A stretch of 35,110 bases of DNA from an uncultured Sulfurovum sp. (GCA_902727935.1 CACVAX010000016.1:1-35110); one strand, 5' to 3'. Numbered from the stretch's first letter, positions 14,100-23,107 are shown. The notes: generated from the letters alone by a model not told the origin. Numbers and translations are program-made.

Positions 14100-15542
14100 A
14101 TGAAATCATTTTATTTAAAAATATTACTGCCATTTTTATTTATATTGGGGTACTTATCACACTACCTTTATGCCACACAGGAGGATTGTAACAAAACCGA
14201 AGAAATAAAATATCATACCCCAACACTACTAGATAAAATTAAAGATAAAAAACATTTAGATGTGATTATATTAGATGCACCCGTTGTTTACTATGTTGGT
14301 TCAGATGAACATAAAGGTTTTGAGTATGACTTACTCAAGGATTACACTAAAAGTATGGGACTTGAACTTAACTTAACCGTTGTCCATACAGTTAAAGAAG
14401 CACTACAATTAACACGGCAAGGTATTGGTGACCTAACAGCTGCCTCACTTTCAGTCAATGAAGCACGATTAGAAGAATTTAAATTTGGACCCTATTTTCA
14501 TAGTATAAATGAAGAATTAATTTGTCATAACAACGTACATAAACAAAATTTATATCCTGAAAGCTTAAATGACTTAAAAGGCTTAAATATAATGGTTGGT
14601 AAAAACACCAGTGCAGAAGAAACCTTACAAGAGATTCAAGCTAAAACAGAGGGTTTTGAGTTTAACACAACAACAAAACTTTCCACACAAGAACTTCTTA
14701 ATAATGTATGGGAACAGAAAATAGATTGTACGGTAGCTGATACCCATATCTTTTCCATCTCACAACGTTATTATCCTGAACTAATTTCTACCATGCTACT
14801 CACACCAAAAATTCACTTAGGATGGCTACTTAGACAAGGGGATGACTCTCTAACTGAAAGTCTATTTCGTTGGTTAAATAAATATGAACGTTCAGGAAAA
14901 ATGGCTGAACTTCATGGTTTTTATTATGGTTTTTTAAAAATATTTGACTACTATGATACCAAAGTCTTTTACAAACGAATTAAGACAACTTTACCCAAAT
15001 ATGAAAAAATATTCAGAGCAGCTGGAAAAAAATATAATATCCCTTGGATTATTTTGGCTGCACAATCATACCAAGAATCACACTGGAATCCTAAAGCAAA
15101 AAGTTACACAGGGGTACGAGGAATGATGATGTTAACCAATGACACAGCCAAGCTCTTAGGTGTGAAAAACAGACTTTCTGTAAGCCAAAGTATTTATGGT
15201 GGTGCAAAATATTTTAATATGATGCGAGAAAGATTTCCAAAAGGCTTAGAAGGTAAAAACCTTTGGGCATTTACCCTTGCAGCGTACAACATAGGATTAG
15301 GACATGTTTATGATGCACAAAAACTCGCTAAAAAGCTTAATAAAAACCCTAATTCATGGAAAGATTTAAAAACAGTATTGCCCTTATTGACACAAAAAAA
15401 ATATAACAAAAAACTAAAACATGGCTATGCAAGAGGAAATGAACCTGTTCAGTATGTTGATGCAATACAACACTATTATAATATTATTGTCAAGCATGAA
15501 CTGGAAAAAATGGAAAAAAAATCTAATGGGTCTAAAAAGTAA
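14100..15542 (+). CDS. mltF: MltF-like membrane-bound lytic transglycosylase
   Basis: A 480-residue periplasmic enzyme cleaving peptidoglycan glycan strands. An N-terminal hydrophobic signal/anchor (about 5-25) is followed by a solute-binding-like domain (about 45-280, with G-F-E-Y-D-L-L-K-D and A-D-T-H-I-F-S) and a C-terminal SLT lysozyme-like domain (about 300-450). The catalytic glutamate is E326 in A-A-Q-S-Y-Q-E-S-H-W-N-P, and the later G-V-R-G-M-M-M-L-T and A-Y-N-I-G-L-G-H motifs are typical. The two-domain order is that of MltF, where the first domain regulates activity. An AGGAG site precedes the ATG. It stands alone between hisS and pdxJ. Confidence 0.88.
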   Translation: MKSFYLKILLPFLFILGYLSHYLYATQEDCNKTEEIKYHTPTLLDKIKDKKHLDVIILDAPVVYYVGSDEHKGFEYDLLKDYTKSMGLELNLTVVHTVKEALQLTRQGIGDLTAASLSVNEARLEEFKFGPYFHSINEELICHNNVHKQNLYPESLNDLKGLNIMVGKNTSAEETLQEIQAKTEGFEFNTTTKLSTQELLNNVWEQKIDCTVADTHIFSISQRYYPELISTMLLTPKIHLGWLLRQGDDSLTESLFRWLNKYERSGKMAELHGFYYGFLKIFDYYDTKVFYKRIKTTLPKYEKIFRAAGKKYNIPWIILAAQSYQESHWNPKAKSYTGVRGMMMLTNDTAKLLGVKNRLSVSQSIYGGAKYFNMMRERFPKGLEGKNLWAFTLAAYNIGLGHVYDAQKLAKKLNKNPNSWKDLKTVLPLLTQKKYNKKLKHGYARGNEPVQYVDAIQHYYNIIVKHELEKMEKKSNGSKK

Positions 15543-15595
15543 AACAGAGTATAATATATTTCATAAAAATCGTCATATATTATAGGGAGTTAAGA

Positions 15596-16375
15596 ATGAA
15601 ATTAGGTGTAAATATAGACCATATTGCTGTGTTACGAGAAGCACGAAAAGTGGCTGACCCCAATCCATTAGATGCACTTAGTATTGCAAAACGTGCTGGT
15701 GCTGAACAGATTACCATACATTTACGTGAAGACAGACGACATATTCAAGACATAGATGCCTTAAATATTATCTATCATTCACCCTTACCTGTCAATCTTG
15801 AATGTGCTTTGGCACCTGAAATTATTGACATGGTTTGTGAACTACAACCTCATAGAGTTACCCTTGTACCTGAAAAAAGAGAAGAAGTGACAACAGAAGG
15901 TGGTTTAGATATTTTTAGCAATGCTGAAGCACTTACAAAAACAATTCGCCGACTGAAACAACATGAAATTGAAGTATCACTTTTTATTGACCCAACACTT
16001 GATAATGTTGAAATGGCTAAAAAATATGATGTGGAATGGATTGAGTTTCATACAGGAAAATATGCCAATGTTTATGCCATGCTCTATGCTAACCTAAGTA
16101 ATACCCATCACAGTATTAAGGAACTAGAACTGCCTCGTAGTGAACTTAAGGCAATCCTAGAGATAGAACTTTCAACCCTTCGTACCCTCTCTTGTGATGC
16201 CATGGAACTTGGGCTAAAAGTAGCTGCAGGTCATGGGTTAAACTATCAAAATGTTCAAGAAATAGCTGATATTGAAACCATTGAAGAGCTTAATATTGGT
16301 CAAAGTATTGTTGCACGTTCTGTCTTTACAGGATTAGAACAAGCCATACTAGATATGAAAAAACTATTAACCTAA
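15596..16375 (+). CDS. pdxJ: Pyridoxine 5'-phosphate synthase
   Basis: A 259-residue TIM-barrel enzyme that condenses 1-deoxyxylulose 5-phosphate with 3-amino-2-oxopropyl phosphate to make pyridoxine 5'-phosphate in the DXP-dependent vitamin B6 pathway. The N-terminus L-G-V-N-I-D-H-I-A-V-L-R-E-A-R, the segment I-T-I-H-L-R-E-D-R-R-H-I and the C-terminal L-N-I-G-Q-S-I-V-A-R-S are family signatures, and the length is usual. A GGGAG site precedes the ATG; TATAAT-like sequence lies at about 15549-15554. The dUTPase gene follows after 13 bp and is probably co-transcribed. The pathway partner pdxA is not in this window. Confidence 0.95.
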   Translation: MKLGVNIDHIAVLREARKVADPNPLDALSIAKRAGAEQITIHLREDRRHIQDIDALNIIYHSPLPVNLECALAPEIIDMVCELQPHRVTLVPEKREEVTTEGGLDIFSNAEALTKTIRRLKQHEIEVSLFIDPTLDNVEMAKKYDVEWIEFHTGKYANVYAMLYANLSNTHHSIKELELPRSELKAILEIELSTLRTLSCDAMELGLKVAAGHGLNYQNVQEIADIETIEELNIGQSIVARSVFTGLEQAILDMKKLLT

Positions 16376-16388
16376 TACAGGAACTTAA

Positions 16389-17069
16389 ATGCATAGAATA
16401 TTACAAATGTTAGAGCTGCAACAAGAACTTAATGATAAAACCAATGGCAAGAACTGGGAAATTGGTATCACTAAAAATGGTAAAAAAATTGACTGGCGAC
16501 GTTGTATCTATCTCGAAGCAGCTGAACTTGTTGAGTCTTACCCTTGGAAACACTGGAAAAATATTGATGCTTCTCCAGATTATGAAAATATTAAAATTGA
16601 AATTGTTGATATTTGGCATTTTGTTATGTCTGAAGCTTTACGTCTTTACAAGATGGAAAATAAAGGAAGCATTCCTGATATTGCCACTGCCATAACAACT
16701 ATGGAAGGGTTTAATGCATTTCTTGATGCTAAAAAAGGTGAGCAACTGAACCCATATATACAAATTGAATTGGTTGAAAAGATGATTAAAACACTTTTTT
16801 GTAACGATGACATTGATGCCTTAGTCATTTCATTTTTAACCATGGCTTCAAAATTAAATCTTAAACTTCCTGAACTATATACACTGTATGTGGGAAAAAA
16901 TATTTTAAATAAATTTAGACAAAACCATGGTTACAAAGATGGTTCTTATATTAAAGATTGGTATGGAAAAGAAGATAATTTAGTGATGCAGGAACTACTC
17001 ATGCAAAGAAGTGATATCACACCTAAAGAACTTTACAATGCTTTGGAAAAAGCTTATCCTAAAATGTAA
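16389..17069 (+). CDS. dut: Dimeric all-alpha dUTPase
   Basis: A 226-residue dUTP diphosphatase of the MazG-like, all-alpha dimeric class found in Campylobacter, not the trimeric beta type. Metal-binding helices show E-A-A-E (43-46) and E-I-V-D (71-74), with the P-W-K-H-W-K segment between them and G-Y-K-D-G-S-Y near the C-terminus, which contributes to nucleotide binding. It removes dUTP to prevent uracil incorporation and supplies dUMP for thymidylate synthesis. It follows pdxJ by 13 bp with an AGGA site and ends at a convergent terminator. Confidence 0.9.
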   Translation: MHRILQMLELQQELNDKTNGKNWEIGITKNGKKIDWRRCIYLEAAELVESYPWKHWKNIDASPDYENIKIEIVDIWHFVMSEALRLYKMENKGSIPDIATAITTMEGFNAFLDAKKGEQLNPYIQIELVEKMIKTLFCNDDIDALVISFLTMASKLNLKLPELYTLYVGKNILNKFRQNHGYKDGSYIKDWYGKEDNLVMQELLMQRSDITPKELYNALEKAYPKM

Positions 17070-17090
17070 AAAAGGGTTTCCCCTTTCTTA
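17066..17090. terminator. Bidirectional terminator between dut and the convergent lipoprotein gene
   Basis: AAAGGG (17071-17076) pairs with CCCTTT (17081-17086) around TTTC, with an A-run on the left and T-rich sequence on the right. It overlaps the two convergent stop regions and can serve both transcripts. Confidence 0.6.
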
Positions 17091-17798
17091 CGGAACATGT
17101 TTCATTAAATCAACTGTTGTTACACCAGAACCTACTGAAATTTCTCGAACTAAACGAAGAGACTTTTTTGCATTAAAACCACACGCTTCACCACAAGACA
17201 TACTACCTGATAGATAATAATCTCCTCTTGGTACACCAAAGAAATTAAACTTTCCAGAATTATTTGAATAAGTAAATTTTAAATACTTATAAAGTCTTGA
17301 ATCTGTTTTAGAAAGTTTATAGCCACCTAAATAACTCTCTTGGTACCATTGTCTTGAATAAGAAGTAACGGGGTTTAACCATAGTTTTATTTTCTTACCT
17401 TTAATTTTTAAAGCATTATGAGAGTTTTCTAAATAAATTGTACCTGAAACTGTATGGGTTCCTTTGATTTGAACTGATCTGTACTCACCTGTAGGAAAAG
17501 ACATACGCTCTATAACTTCATTTCTATTACGAACCACTGGTTGTTGCTCTACCCTAACGGTCTCCTCAACCAAAACAGGATTATCCAAGGGAACATCTAC
17601 CCTATTACCCAGTGGTGAATTGTTACCCAATAAAATTTCTTCTTTTATTTCTGGTCTTTTGGTGGGTAGAACAACGACTGGTCTTTCTACAGGTTGAATT
17701 GTCTCTTGATTAATCATAATGGTTCGTCCAGTACTACATGCCGATAAACCCCAAATACCTATGGACAGTAGCGAGTACTTAATTGCTTGTTTTATCAT
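17088..17798 (-). CDS. Lipoprotein of unknown function
   Basis: A 236-residue lipoprotein: signal peptide with lipobox L-S-A-C (Cys21), a proline- and valine-rich linker (about 30-95), then a beta-rich domain with K-F-N-F-F-G-V-P-R-G-D-Y-Y-L (about 185-198), which resembles the end of carboxypeptidase-regulatory-like/transthyretin-type folds. Two cysteines in S-C-G-E-A-C-G could form a disulfide. It lies 18 bp downstream of mnmE on the same strand and may be read through from it. I assign no function. Confidence 0.7.
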   Translation of the reverse strand: MIKQAIKYSLLSIGIWGLSACSTGRTIMINQETIQPVERPVVVLPTKRPEIKEEILLGNNSPLGNRVDVPLDNPVLVEETVRVEQQPVVRNRNEVIERMSFPTGEYRSVQIKGTHTVSGTIYLENSHNALKIKGKKIKLWLNPVTSYSRQWYQESYLGGYKLSKTDSRLYKYLKFTYSNNSGKFNFFGVPRGDYYLSGSMSCGEACGFNAKKSLRLVREISVGSGVTTVDLMKHVP

Positions 17799-17816
17799 AT
17801 TACCTCCTAAATAATT

Positions 17817-19157
17817 CTATTTTCCTAAACAGAATTCTCCAAACATTTTATCTAAAATTTCTTCAGAATCATATGGTTTAGAAATAGAACTAAGTGCTGT
17901 AATTGCATCTTGAAGATGATAAGAAAAAAATTCTAGTTCACCCCTAAGCAAAGGTTCTTTCGCCTCAGTAATGGCTTTTTTAGTTTTGACTACTGCTTCA
18001 ATTTGTCGCGTTGAAATAAGCATTAACTCTTCATCTTGCCCAATGCTGTTAAAGAATATTTCTAATTTATCTGTCAAATTTCTAAAGTCACTTTTTGCAG
18101 AGACATCAATGGTACTAAATCTCTGAAGCTTTTCTAAATCTAACTTACGTTCCAAGTCTGATTTATTCAATGTAACAATAACTTCTTTATCTTCTATTTT
18201 CTCAATAATATTAACTATTTTTGCATCTTCATCATCAAATGCTCTGCTTAAATCAAAAAGAGCTATGATGACATCAGCATCTTTAATAGACTCTAGTGAA
18301 CGCTCTACTCCAATTTTTTCAATGCTATCACGTGCATCACGTATACCTGCTGTGTCAATAAGCCTAATAATATGTGTTCCAATACGTACTTGTTCTTCAA
18401 TCGTATCACGTGTTGTTCCAGCAATGTCAGAGACAATGGCCCTATCAGATGCTAAAAAGCCATTAAGGAGTGAACTCTTACCAACATTTGGTTTTCCTAT
18501 GATGGCAACTCTAAAACCTTCTATCAAGCCTTTACGTCGGTGACTTGCCTCAACTATATTGTCTATTTTTAAAACCAGTGCATCTAATTGTTTTACAATA
18601 TTGTCCAAAATATCTTCAGGAATATCTTCTTCAGCATAATCAATCATCACTTCAGAATAAGCCATGGCTCTAAGCATGGCTTCCCTACTCTCATCAATAA
18701 ATTCTTTTAAGTCCCCTTTGAGTTGCTTCGCTAAAATCTTAGCTGCATCAACCGACTTAGCTTCAATGAGTTTGGCAATGGCTTCTGCTTTGGTTAAATC
18801 TATTTTCCCATTAAGAAAAGCCCGCTTAGAAAACTCACCTGGATCGGCAAGTCTAGCACCATGAACCAAAAGCGTTTCTAAAATCTCCTGAGCCACTATC
18901 ATACCTCCATGACATTGAAACTCAACAATATCTTCACCTGTAAAAGAGTAAGGATTTTTAAAATAAATCATAATGGCTTGGTCAATTAAATCATCTTCTT
19001 TATTATAAAGAGAAGATAGGTGAGCATGTCTTGGAATGATATTTATTTTTTTAGAAATGCGTTGTGCGAGTTCCAGTGATAACGTACCAGAAACACGTAT
19101 GATAGAGATAGAAGAAATGCCACTTGCCGTAGCAATGGCAGCGATGGTACTTGACAT
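17817..19157 (-). CDS. mnmE: tRNA modification GTPase MnmE
   Basis: A 446-residue GTPase that with MnmG adds the carboxymethylaminomethyl group to wobble uridine 34 of certain tRNAs. An N-terminal tetrahydrofolate-binding domain (about 1-118) with A-T-A-S-G-I-S-S-I-S-I-I-R is followed by a helical domain interrupted by the G domain: G1 G-K-P-N-V-G-K-S-S, D-I-A-G-T-T-R-D, D-T-A-G-I-R and N-K-S-D. The C-terminus is F-C-L-G-K, the family's C-x-G-K motif. No clear ribosome site precedes the ATG. Its start lies 14 bp after the jag stop, so translation may be coupled. Confidence 0.95.
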   Translation of the reverse strand: MSSTIAAIATASGISSISIIRVSGTLSLELAQRISKKINIIPRHAHLSSLYNKEDDLIDQAIMIYFKNPYSFTGEDIVEFQCHGGMIVAQEILETLLVHGARLADPGEFSKRAFLNGKIDLTKAEAIAKLIEAKSVDAAKILAKQLKGDLKEFIDESREAMLRAMAYSEVMIDYAEEDIPEDILDNIVKQLDALVLKIDNIVEASHRRKGLIEGFRVAIIGKPNVGKSSLLNGFLASDRAIVSDIAGTTRDTIEEQVRIGTHIIRLIDTAGIRDARDSIEKIGVERSLESIKDADVIIALFDLSRAFDDEDAKIVNIIEKIEDKEVIVTLNKSDLERKLDLEKLQRFSTIDVSAKSDFRNLTDKLEIFFNSIGQDEELMLISTRQIEAVVKTKKAITEAKEPLLRGELEFFSYHLQDAITALSSISKPYDSEEILDKMFGEFCLGK

Positions 19158-19171
19158 TAGCAGTTTAGCTT

Positions 19172-20098
19172 TTAGTTTTTTCTGGTATTAAAATCATTAA
19201 TAATAATAAATTTTTTACCATCTTTACCTGTTTTAATCGCAATGTACTTATTGGGAAACATTGCTCGAAGTTTCTCTAATGCAATTTGCACTAAAATACC
19301 ATCAAGAGGTTTGGTTTTACCTTTTCCATGCTCTTTAATATGCGCTGATATGGGCTTTAAATAATTATCAATCATCTCTTCTTGTGCTTGAATAAACTCA
19401 GCAATTTCTAATTTAATATATAAATTGTATTGTGCGTTAATCCAGTTAAATAACATATAAGACAAGGCATTGTATCTATAACCTTCTTTACCAATCAATA
19501 AAGCAGCATCATCTCCATCTATAAAAATATGTGCAATACCATTAAAAACATCCACTTCCACCGTATCAATTTCAAAACATCCTGCTTTCATTAGATTTTG
19601 AATCTTTTTTTCAATTTCTATTGAGAGTTGTTTATTTTCTGGAGAGTCCCTATCATCATCAAAAGCTGGTTTTGTTTCTACTATTTTAGCTTCATTTTTA
19701 AGCTCATGTTTTTTATTAGTATCATTTTCATTATTAAAGAAACCATCAACCACACTGTCTTCTTTTTTTAATAAATCGTCTAAGTTTTTATCACTAACCT
19801 TTTCGACAACCTTCTCTACTTTTTTCTTTTTAGGTGTTTTAGAAATACTATTATTTTTAGATGGTTTAGGTTTTTCAACCTCTTTTTTTGCTACCTCTAC
19901 CGTCTCTTTTTTACTAGGTGATGATACTATTTTTTTAACTGCAATAATAATGGCTGTTTTTTTAAAAAGTCCCATCATTCCAGTTGTTGGATGCTGTACA
20001 ATTTCATAATTAATTTCAGTTACAGAGCAAGACAACTCTTTTGCTGCCTTACTATAAGCTTCTTCTAATGTATCAGCTTCAATTCTTTTCATTTCCAT
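19172..20098 (-). CDS. jag: Jag/KhpB family RNA-binding protein
   Basis: A 308-residue protein with a Jag N-terminal domain (1-52, E-A-D-T-L-E-E-A-Y and G-M-M-G-L-F-K-K), a long charged Lys/Glu linker (about 58-140), a KH domain (about 155-220, I-D-G-D-D-A-A-L-L-I-G-K-E-G) and a C-terminal region in the place of R3H. I do not see the R-x-x-x-H signature of R3H, so this last domain is divergent. Jag/KhpB proteins bind RNA and affect cell elongation in Gram-positives; their role here is not established. The ATG at 20098 has GGGAG upstream. It lies between yidC and mnmE, the usual order. Confidence 0.88.
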   Translation of the reverse strand: MEMKRIEADTLEEAYSKAAKELSCSVTEINYEIVQHPTTGMMGLFKKTAIIIAVKKIVSSPSKKETVEVAKKEVEKPKPSKNNSISKTPKKKKVEKVVEKVSDKNLDDLLKKEDSVVDGFFNNENDTNKKHELKNEAKIVETKPAFDDDRDSPENKQLSIEIEKKIQNLMKAGCFEIDTVEVDVFNGIAHIFIDGDDAALLIGKEGYRYNALSYMLFNWINAQYNLYIKLEIAEFIQAQEEMIDNYLKPISAHIKEHGKGKTKPLDGILVQIALEKLRAMFPNKYIAIKTGKDGKKFIIINDFNTRKN

Positions 20099-20125
20099 GT
20101 TGTTGCTCTCCCGGGCATATAAATT

Positions 20126-21751
20126 TTATTTTCTTAATGCTGCTTTAGCAGCTTTTTGTTTTTCGTAAGCACTATTAATAACAAATTGTTGTGCAATGGT
20201 AAACAAGTTGTTTACTAACCAGTAAAGTACAAGCCCTGCAGGGAATGTTAAAAAGAATATAGTCATAACTACTGGTAACCATTGGAAAATTTTCTGTTGC
20301 ATTGGATCAGTCATTGTATTTGGTGTAAGTTTTTGTTGATACCACATAGAAGCACCCATTAATATTGGTAATACATAAAATGGATCTTTAATAGATAAAT
20401 CTGCAATCCATAATGCCCATTCAGCTCCTTGCAGCTCTACAGCATTGAGTAAAACTCTATAGATAGCGAAGAAAATTGGAATTTGCATTAACATCGGAAG
20501 ACATCCACCCATTGGGTTAGCACCTTCTTTTTTATACATTTCCATCATTTTCATGTTCATTTTTTGTGGGTCTTTACCATATTTCGTTTTTAGTTCTTTC
20601 ATTTGTGGTGCTAAGTCTTTAAGCTTTTGCATAGACATCATCCCTTTGTATGAAAGAGGGAAAAGAACTAACTTAATGAGTAGCGTAACCAAAACAATCG
20701 CCCAACCCCAGTTACCTACTAAATTATGAAACCATTCGAGCAATTGGAAAAGAGGTTTGGCAAAAAAGGTAATAACCCCATACTCAATAGCATCTGTTAA
20801 CTTAGGATTAATATTTGCCAAAACCGTTGATTCTTTGGGACCGAGGTAACCATGTAATGCAAAAGATTGTTCACCTTGAATAAAGACTAATGCATTTTCA
20901 TCAGCTGTAATTTGGGTATAAACCTTCAATGGTTTATCAAAGTCATACAAAATAGAAGCAAAATATCTGTCAAATGAAGAAGCAAAATCGATATTTATCC
21001 CATTTAATTTATCTTCACTGTCTGCATCACCATCTTCTATAATTAAAATCTCACCAGCACTCTTTTTAAGCATTGCTCCTTGATTCACCATGTAAATCGT
21101 GTGGTCAGCATTTGGTCGACGTCCTGGCATTACAAAATAGGGTTGAGGTGTTGATAAATTAATATTTAAATCATAGTGACCATCTTGATAAAAAGTCAAC
21201 TCTTTTGTTACGGTAGTAGAACTTAACTTTTGTGTTAAAGTAACCTTTGTTCCTCCTGAAGCCAAATATACACTTTCAGCTGAAGTACTATAAGGGGTTT
21301 TAAGAGCTTCCTCATTCAATGCTTTATCTGAAAAACGAATCTCTAAAGGTTTCACCCAGTTTGGATTTAAAAGCTTAAGCTTTTCACCCTCATACTCATA
21401 TTTTTTCTCGAGCATTTTGACTTGTGCAATACGCCCTAATTCATCAATACTATAAATAAATCTATCAGAATTAACACTTGTTAATACTTTAAATGTAGAA
21501 ACAGGAGCTGCTGAATTTGTGCTGGGTGCTGTTAATGTAGAAGCTACTGATGGTGCAGGTGCAGAAGTCGTTGTATTGACTACTTGAGGAGCCGTACTTT
21601 CTTCTACTTTAACTTGTTCTGTTTTACTTGTAACATTAGCATCAAGAGGTTTTATTGGTTTTGGCATAAATAAATCAAAAGCTATAAATACCACAAAAGA
21701 CAAAGTTAATGCCAATAATAGACGTTTTTGAAGATCAGATTGTTGTTCCAC
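20126..21751 (-). CDS. yidC: Membrane protein insertase YidC
   Basis: A 541-residue inner-membrane insertase. An N-terminal helix (about 9-27) is followed by a Thr/Ser/Pro-rich linker, a large periplasmic domain (about 80-330), and the conserved insertase core of membrane helices with L-V-T-L-L-I-K-L-V-L-F-P-L-S, N-P-M-G-G-C-L-P-M-L-M-Q-I-P-I-F and L-P-V-V-M-T-I-F-F-L. The start is GTG at 21751, with AAAAGG about 10 nt upstream. In many relatives yidD lies between rnpA and yidC; here only 130 AT-rich bp separate them and yidD is absent. Confidence 0.95.
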   Translation of the reverse strand: MEQQSDLQKRLLLALTLSFVVFIAFDLFMPKPIKPLDANVTSKTEQVKVEESTAPQVVNTTTSAPAPSVASTLTAPSTNSAAPVSTFKVLTSVNSDRFIYSIDELGRIAQVKMLEKKYEYEGEKLKLLNPNWVKPLEIRFSDKALNEEALKTPYSTSAESVYLASGGTKVTLTQKLSSTTVTKELTFYQDGHYDLNINLSTPQPYFVMPGRRPNADHTIYMVNQGAMLKKSAGEILIIEDGDADSEDKLNGINIDFASSFDRYFASILYDFDKPLKVYTQITADENALVFIQGEQSFALHGYLGPKESTVLANINPKLTDAIEYGVITFFAKPLFQLLEWFHNLVGNWGWAIVLVTLLIKLVLFPLSYKGMMSMQKLKDLAPQMKELKTKYGKDPQKMNMKMMEMYKKEGANPMGGCLPMLMQIPIFFAIYRVLLNAVELQGAEWALWIADLSIKDPFYVLPILMGASMWYQQKLTPNTMTDPMQQKIFQWLPVVMTIFFLTFPAGLVLYWLVNNLFTIAQQFVINSAYEKQKAAKAALRK

Positions 21752-21881
21752 TAGAAAGTACCTTTTTAATTTCTTTAATCATATTAATTAGACATTTAGC
21801 TTAAATTGTTAAATTATATTAATATTTTAAGAATTATATTTAAATTATTAAGAAAATTATATCAAAAACTGTTTGAGAATA

Positions 21882-22223
21882 TCATTTTTTCAATGCTTTT
21901 AAACGTATTAAAGCTTTAAATATTTCATGATTGGTTTTATTATACTCATTTGTCAGTAAATTGGGTTTTGCAACAAGTATATAACAACCTGTTTGTAAAT
22001 TATCAATATGAGTAAGAAAATGAGCACGAAGAAGTCGTTTGGCTCGGTTACGATGGATAGCATTGCCAACTTTTTTGCTAGCAACTATCCCAAGTTTATA
22101 CTCTTCTTCGCAAGATTGGAAAAAAAGAACAAACTGTGAAGTATGTACAGTTTTAGAATTCTTATAAATTCTGTTGAACTCTTTAGTAGTTTTGACACTA
22201 CCAAAATGTTTTAAACTGCTAAT
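21882..22223 (-). CDS. rnpA: Ribonuclease P protein component, probable ATT start
   Basis: A 113-residue basic protein that with the RNase P RNA trims tRNA 5' ends. The hallmark is [18 protein letters not shown], preceded by L-G-I-V-A and by [18 protein letters not shown] near the N-terminus. In this frame a TAG at 22232-22230 is followed by AAA AAG ATT AGC AGT TTA, and no ATG, GTG or TTG occurs before the conserved region. The ATT at 22223-22221, with AAAGG upstream inside rpmH, gives an N-terminus that fits relatives beginning M-S-L-K. It overlaps rpmH by 13 bp. An ATT start or a sequencing error must explain this. The gene identity is secure. Confidence 0.85.
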   Translation of the reverse strand: MSSLKHFGSVKTTKEFNRIYKNSKTVHTSQFVLFFQSCEEEYKLGIVASKKVGNAIHRNRAKRLLRAHFLTHIDNLQTGCYILVAKPNLLTNEYNKTNHEIFKALIRLKALKK

Positions 22224-22345
22224 CTTTTTCTACCTTTTGCTCTTCTAGCAGAAATTACTTTTCTTCCGTTTTTAGTTTTCATTCTTGTTCTAAATCCGTG
22301 TGTTCTTTTTCTTGGTGTGTTATGGGGTTGAAAAGTTCTTTTCAT
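22211..22345 (-). CDS. rpmH: 50S ribosomal protein L34
   Basis: A 44-residue ribosomal protein: [20 protein letters not shown], then [11 protein letters not shown] and a basic tail ending R-K-R-L-A-V. All the family's hallmarks are present and the length is usual. An AAGGA site lies about 15 nt before the ATG. A -10-like TAAAAT lies at 22375-22370 on the minus strand. It begins the rpmH-rnpA-yidC-jag-mnmE block, and its 3' end overlaps rnpA. Confidence 0.97.
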   Translation of the reverse strand: MKRTFQPHNTPRKRTHGFRTRMKTKNGRKVISARRAKGRKRLAV

Positions 22346-22476
22346 ATACTCCGTACCATCCTTATTAGTATTTTACCCAAATCTAAACATGAGCATTAAT
22401 TTGAAACGCAATTTTACACAAATTATGCTTAACATGTTGTAAAGATTATTAAAATAACATACTTATTAGTCCAAAT

Positions 22477-22911
22477 TCAATCTTCATCATCTAAGTCCAC
22501 CACATTTTCCATGACAGCAAACCAATTACGTGAAAAATGTCTACGAATATACGACTCATTATGAGGCACAGCACATTTAGAACAATCTTGATGATTACCA
22601 GCCTCACTTACAAAAACATCTCCCTCTTTTGAGTTAATGCTACAAGAAGAAAAATACTTTGCCCCTTTCATATACCAACCTTCATCATCAAACCTAAAGT
22701 TAGGACAAGCACACAAATAACAATTAAGTCCTTCAAGATCATGACACTTTTTGTTGTCTTTATATAAAGCACAAAAATCAGGCTCATTTTTCACCATGTT
22801 TTCAAACCTAAAATAAGTAATAACCTCATCATTACTCAAATGTCCAAGTCTTTCCATAATAGCTGCATGTTTTTCGCCATGCTCTTTAAACCATTCCATA
22901 TAAGTCATCAT
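22477..22911 (-). CDS. Cysteine-rich small-domain protein (zf-like, PF04071 type)
   Basis: A 144-residue cytoplasmic protein with eight cysteines (47, 56, 64, 67, 69, 90, 110, 113). The order C-A-L-Y, K-C-H, N-C-Y-L-C-A-C-P, then D-C-S-K-C-A-V-P-H follows the pattern of the cysteine-rich small domain, a putative metal-binding module sometimes fused to cobamide-related proteins. Here it stands alone with an acidic C-terminus (D-L-D-D-E-D). AGGA lies just before the ATG pair. Metal or iron-sulfur binding is likely, but the function is unknown. A coding-like remnant lies directly upstream on the same strand. Confidence 0.65.
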   Translation of the reverse strand: MMTYMEWFKEHGEKHAAIMERLGHLSNDEVITYFRFENMVKNEPDFCALYKDNKKCHDLEGLNCYLCACPNFRFDDEGWYMKGAKYFSSCSINSKEGDVFVSEAGNHQDCSKCAVPHNESYIRRHFSRNWFAVMENVVDLDDED

Positions 22912-22923
22912 CTATTCCTAAGT

Positions 22924-23040
22924 TTAAAATAATCGTTCAAATTCTCGAATCTTCGCTTGTTTTTGCTTATAAGCTGCCAAATACTTCTCAATTACAGTGT
23001 AAAATCTAGCTGAATGATTCTTCTGTTCTCTATGGAGTTA
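22924..23040 (-). other. Coding-like fragment without a start codon
   Basis: Between two in-frame TAA codons the minus strand encodes 37 residues ending A-K-I-R-E-F-E-R-L-F, helical and charged like a real protein C-terminus, but there is no ATG, GTG or plausible TTG at its head. It could be the remnant of a gene that preceded the cysteine-rich protein. Chance is also possible. Confidence 0.3.
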
Positions 23041-23046
23041 CCATGC

Positions 23047-23075
23047 TTATCAATACCCCACCTTTATGATATAAT
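23047..23075 (+). promoter_or_regulatory. Promoter of the Suv3-like helicase gene
   Basis: A perfect TATAAT at 23070-23075 is preceded, at 17-nt spacing, by TTATCA (23047-23052), which matches four of six bases of the -35 consensus. The ATG is at 23108. Confidence 0.5.
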
Positions 23076-23107
23076 CATATATACTAAAAACAAAGAACTA
23101 AAAGACT

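Noticed and set aside
15560..15576. TTCATA before pdxJ as a fifth operator
   Set aside because: No second box occurs 11 bp away and no -10 lies at the conserved distance.
21775..21880. Very AT-rich stretch between rnpA and yidC as a replication origin
   Set aside because: I see no DnaA-box cluster and no dnaA nearby; AT-richness alone is not evidence.
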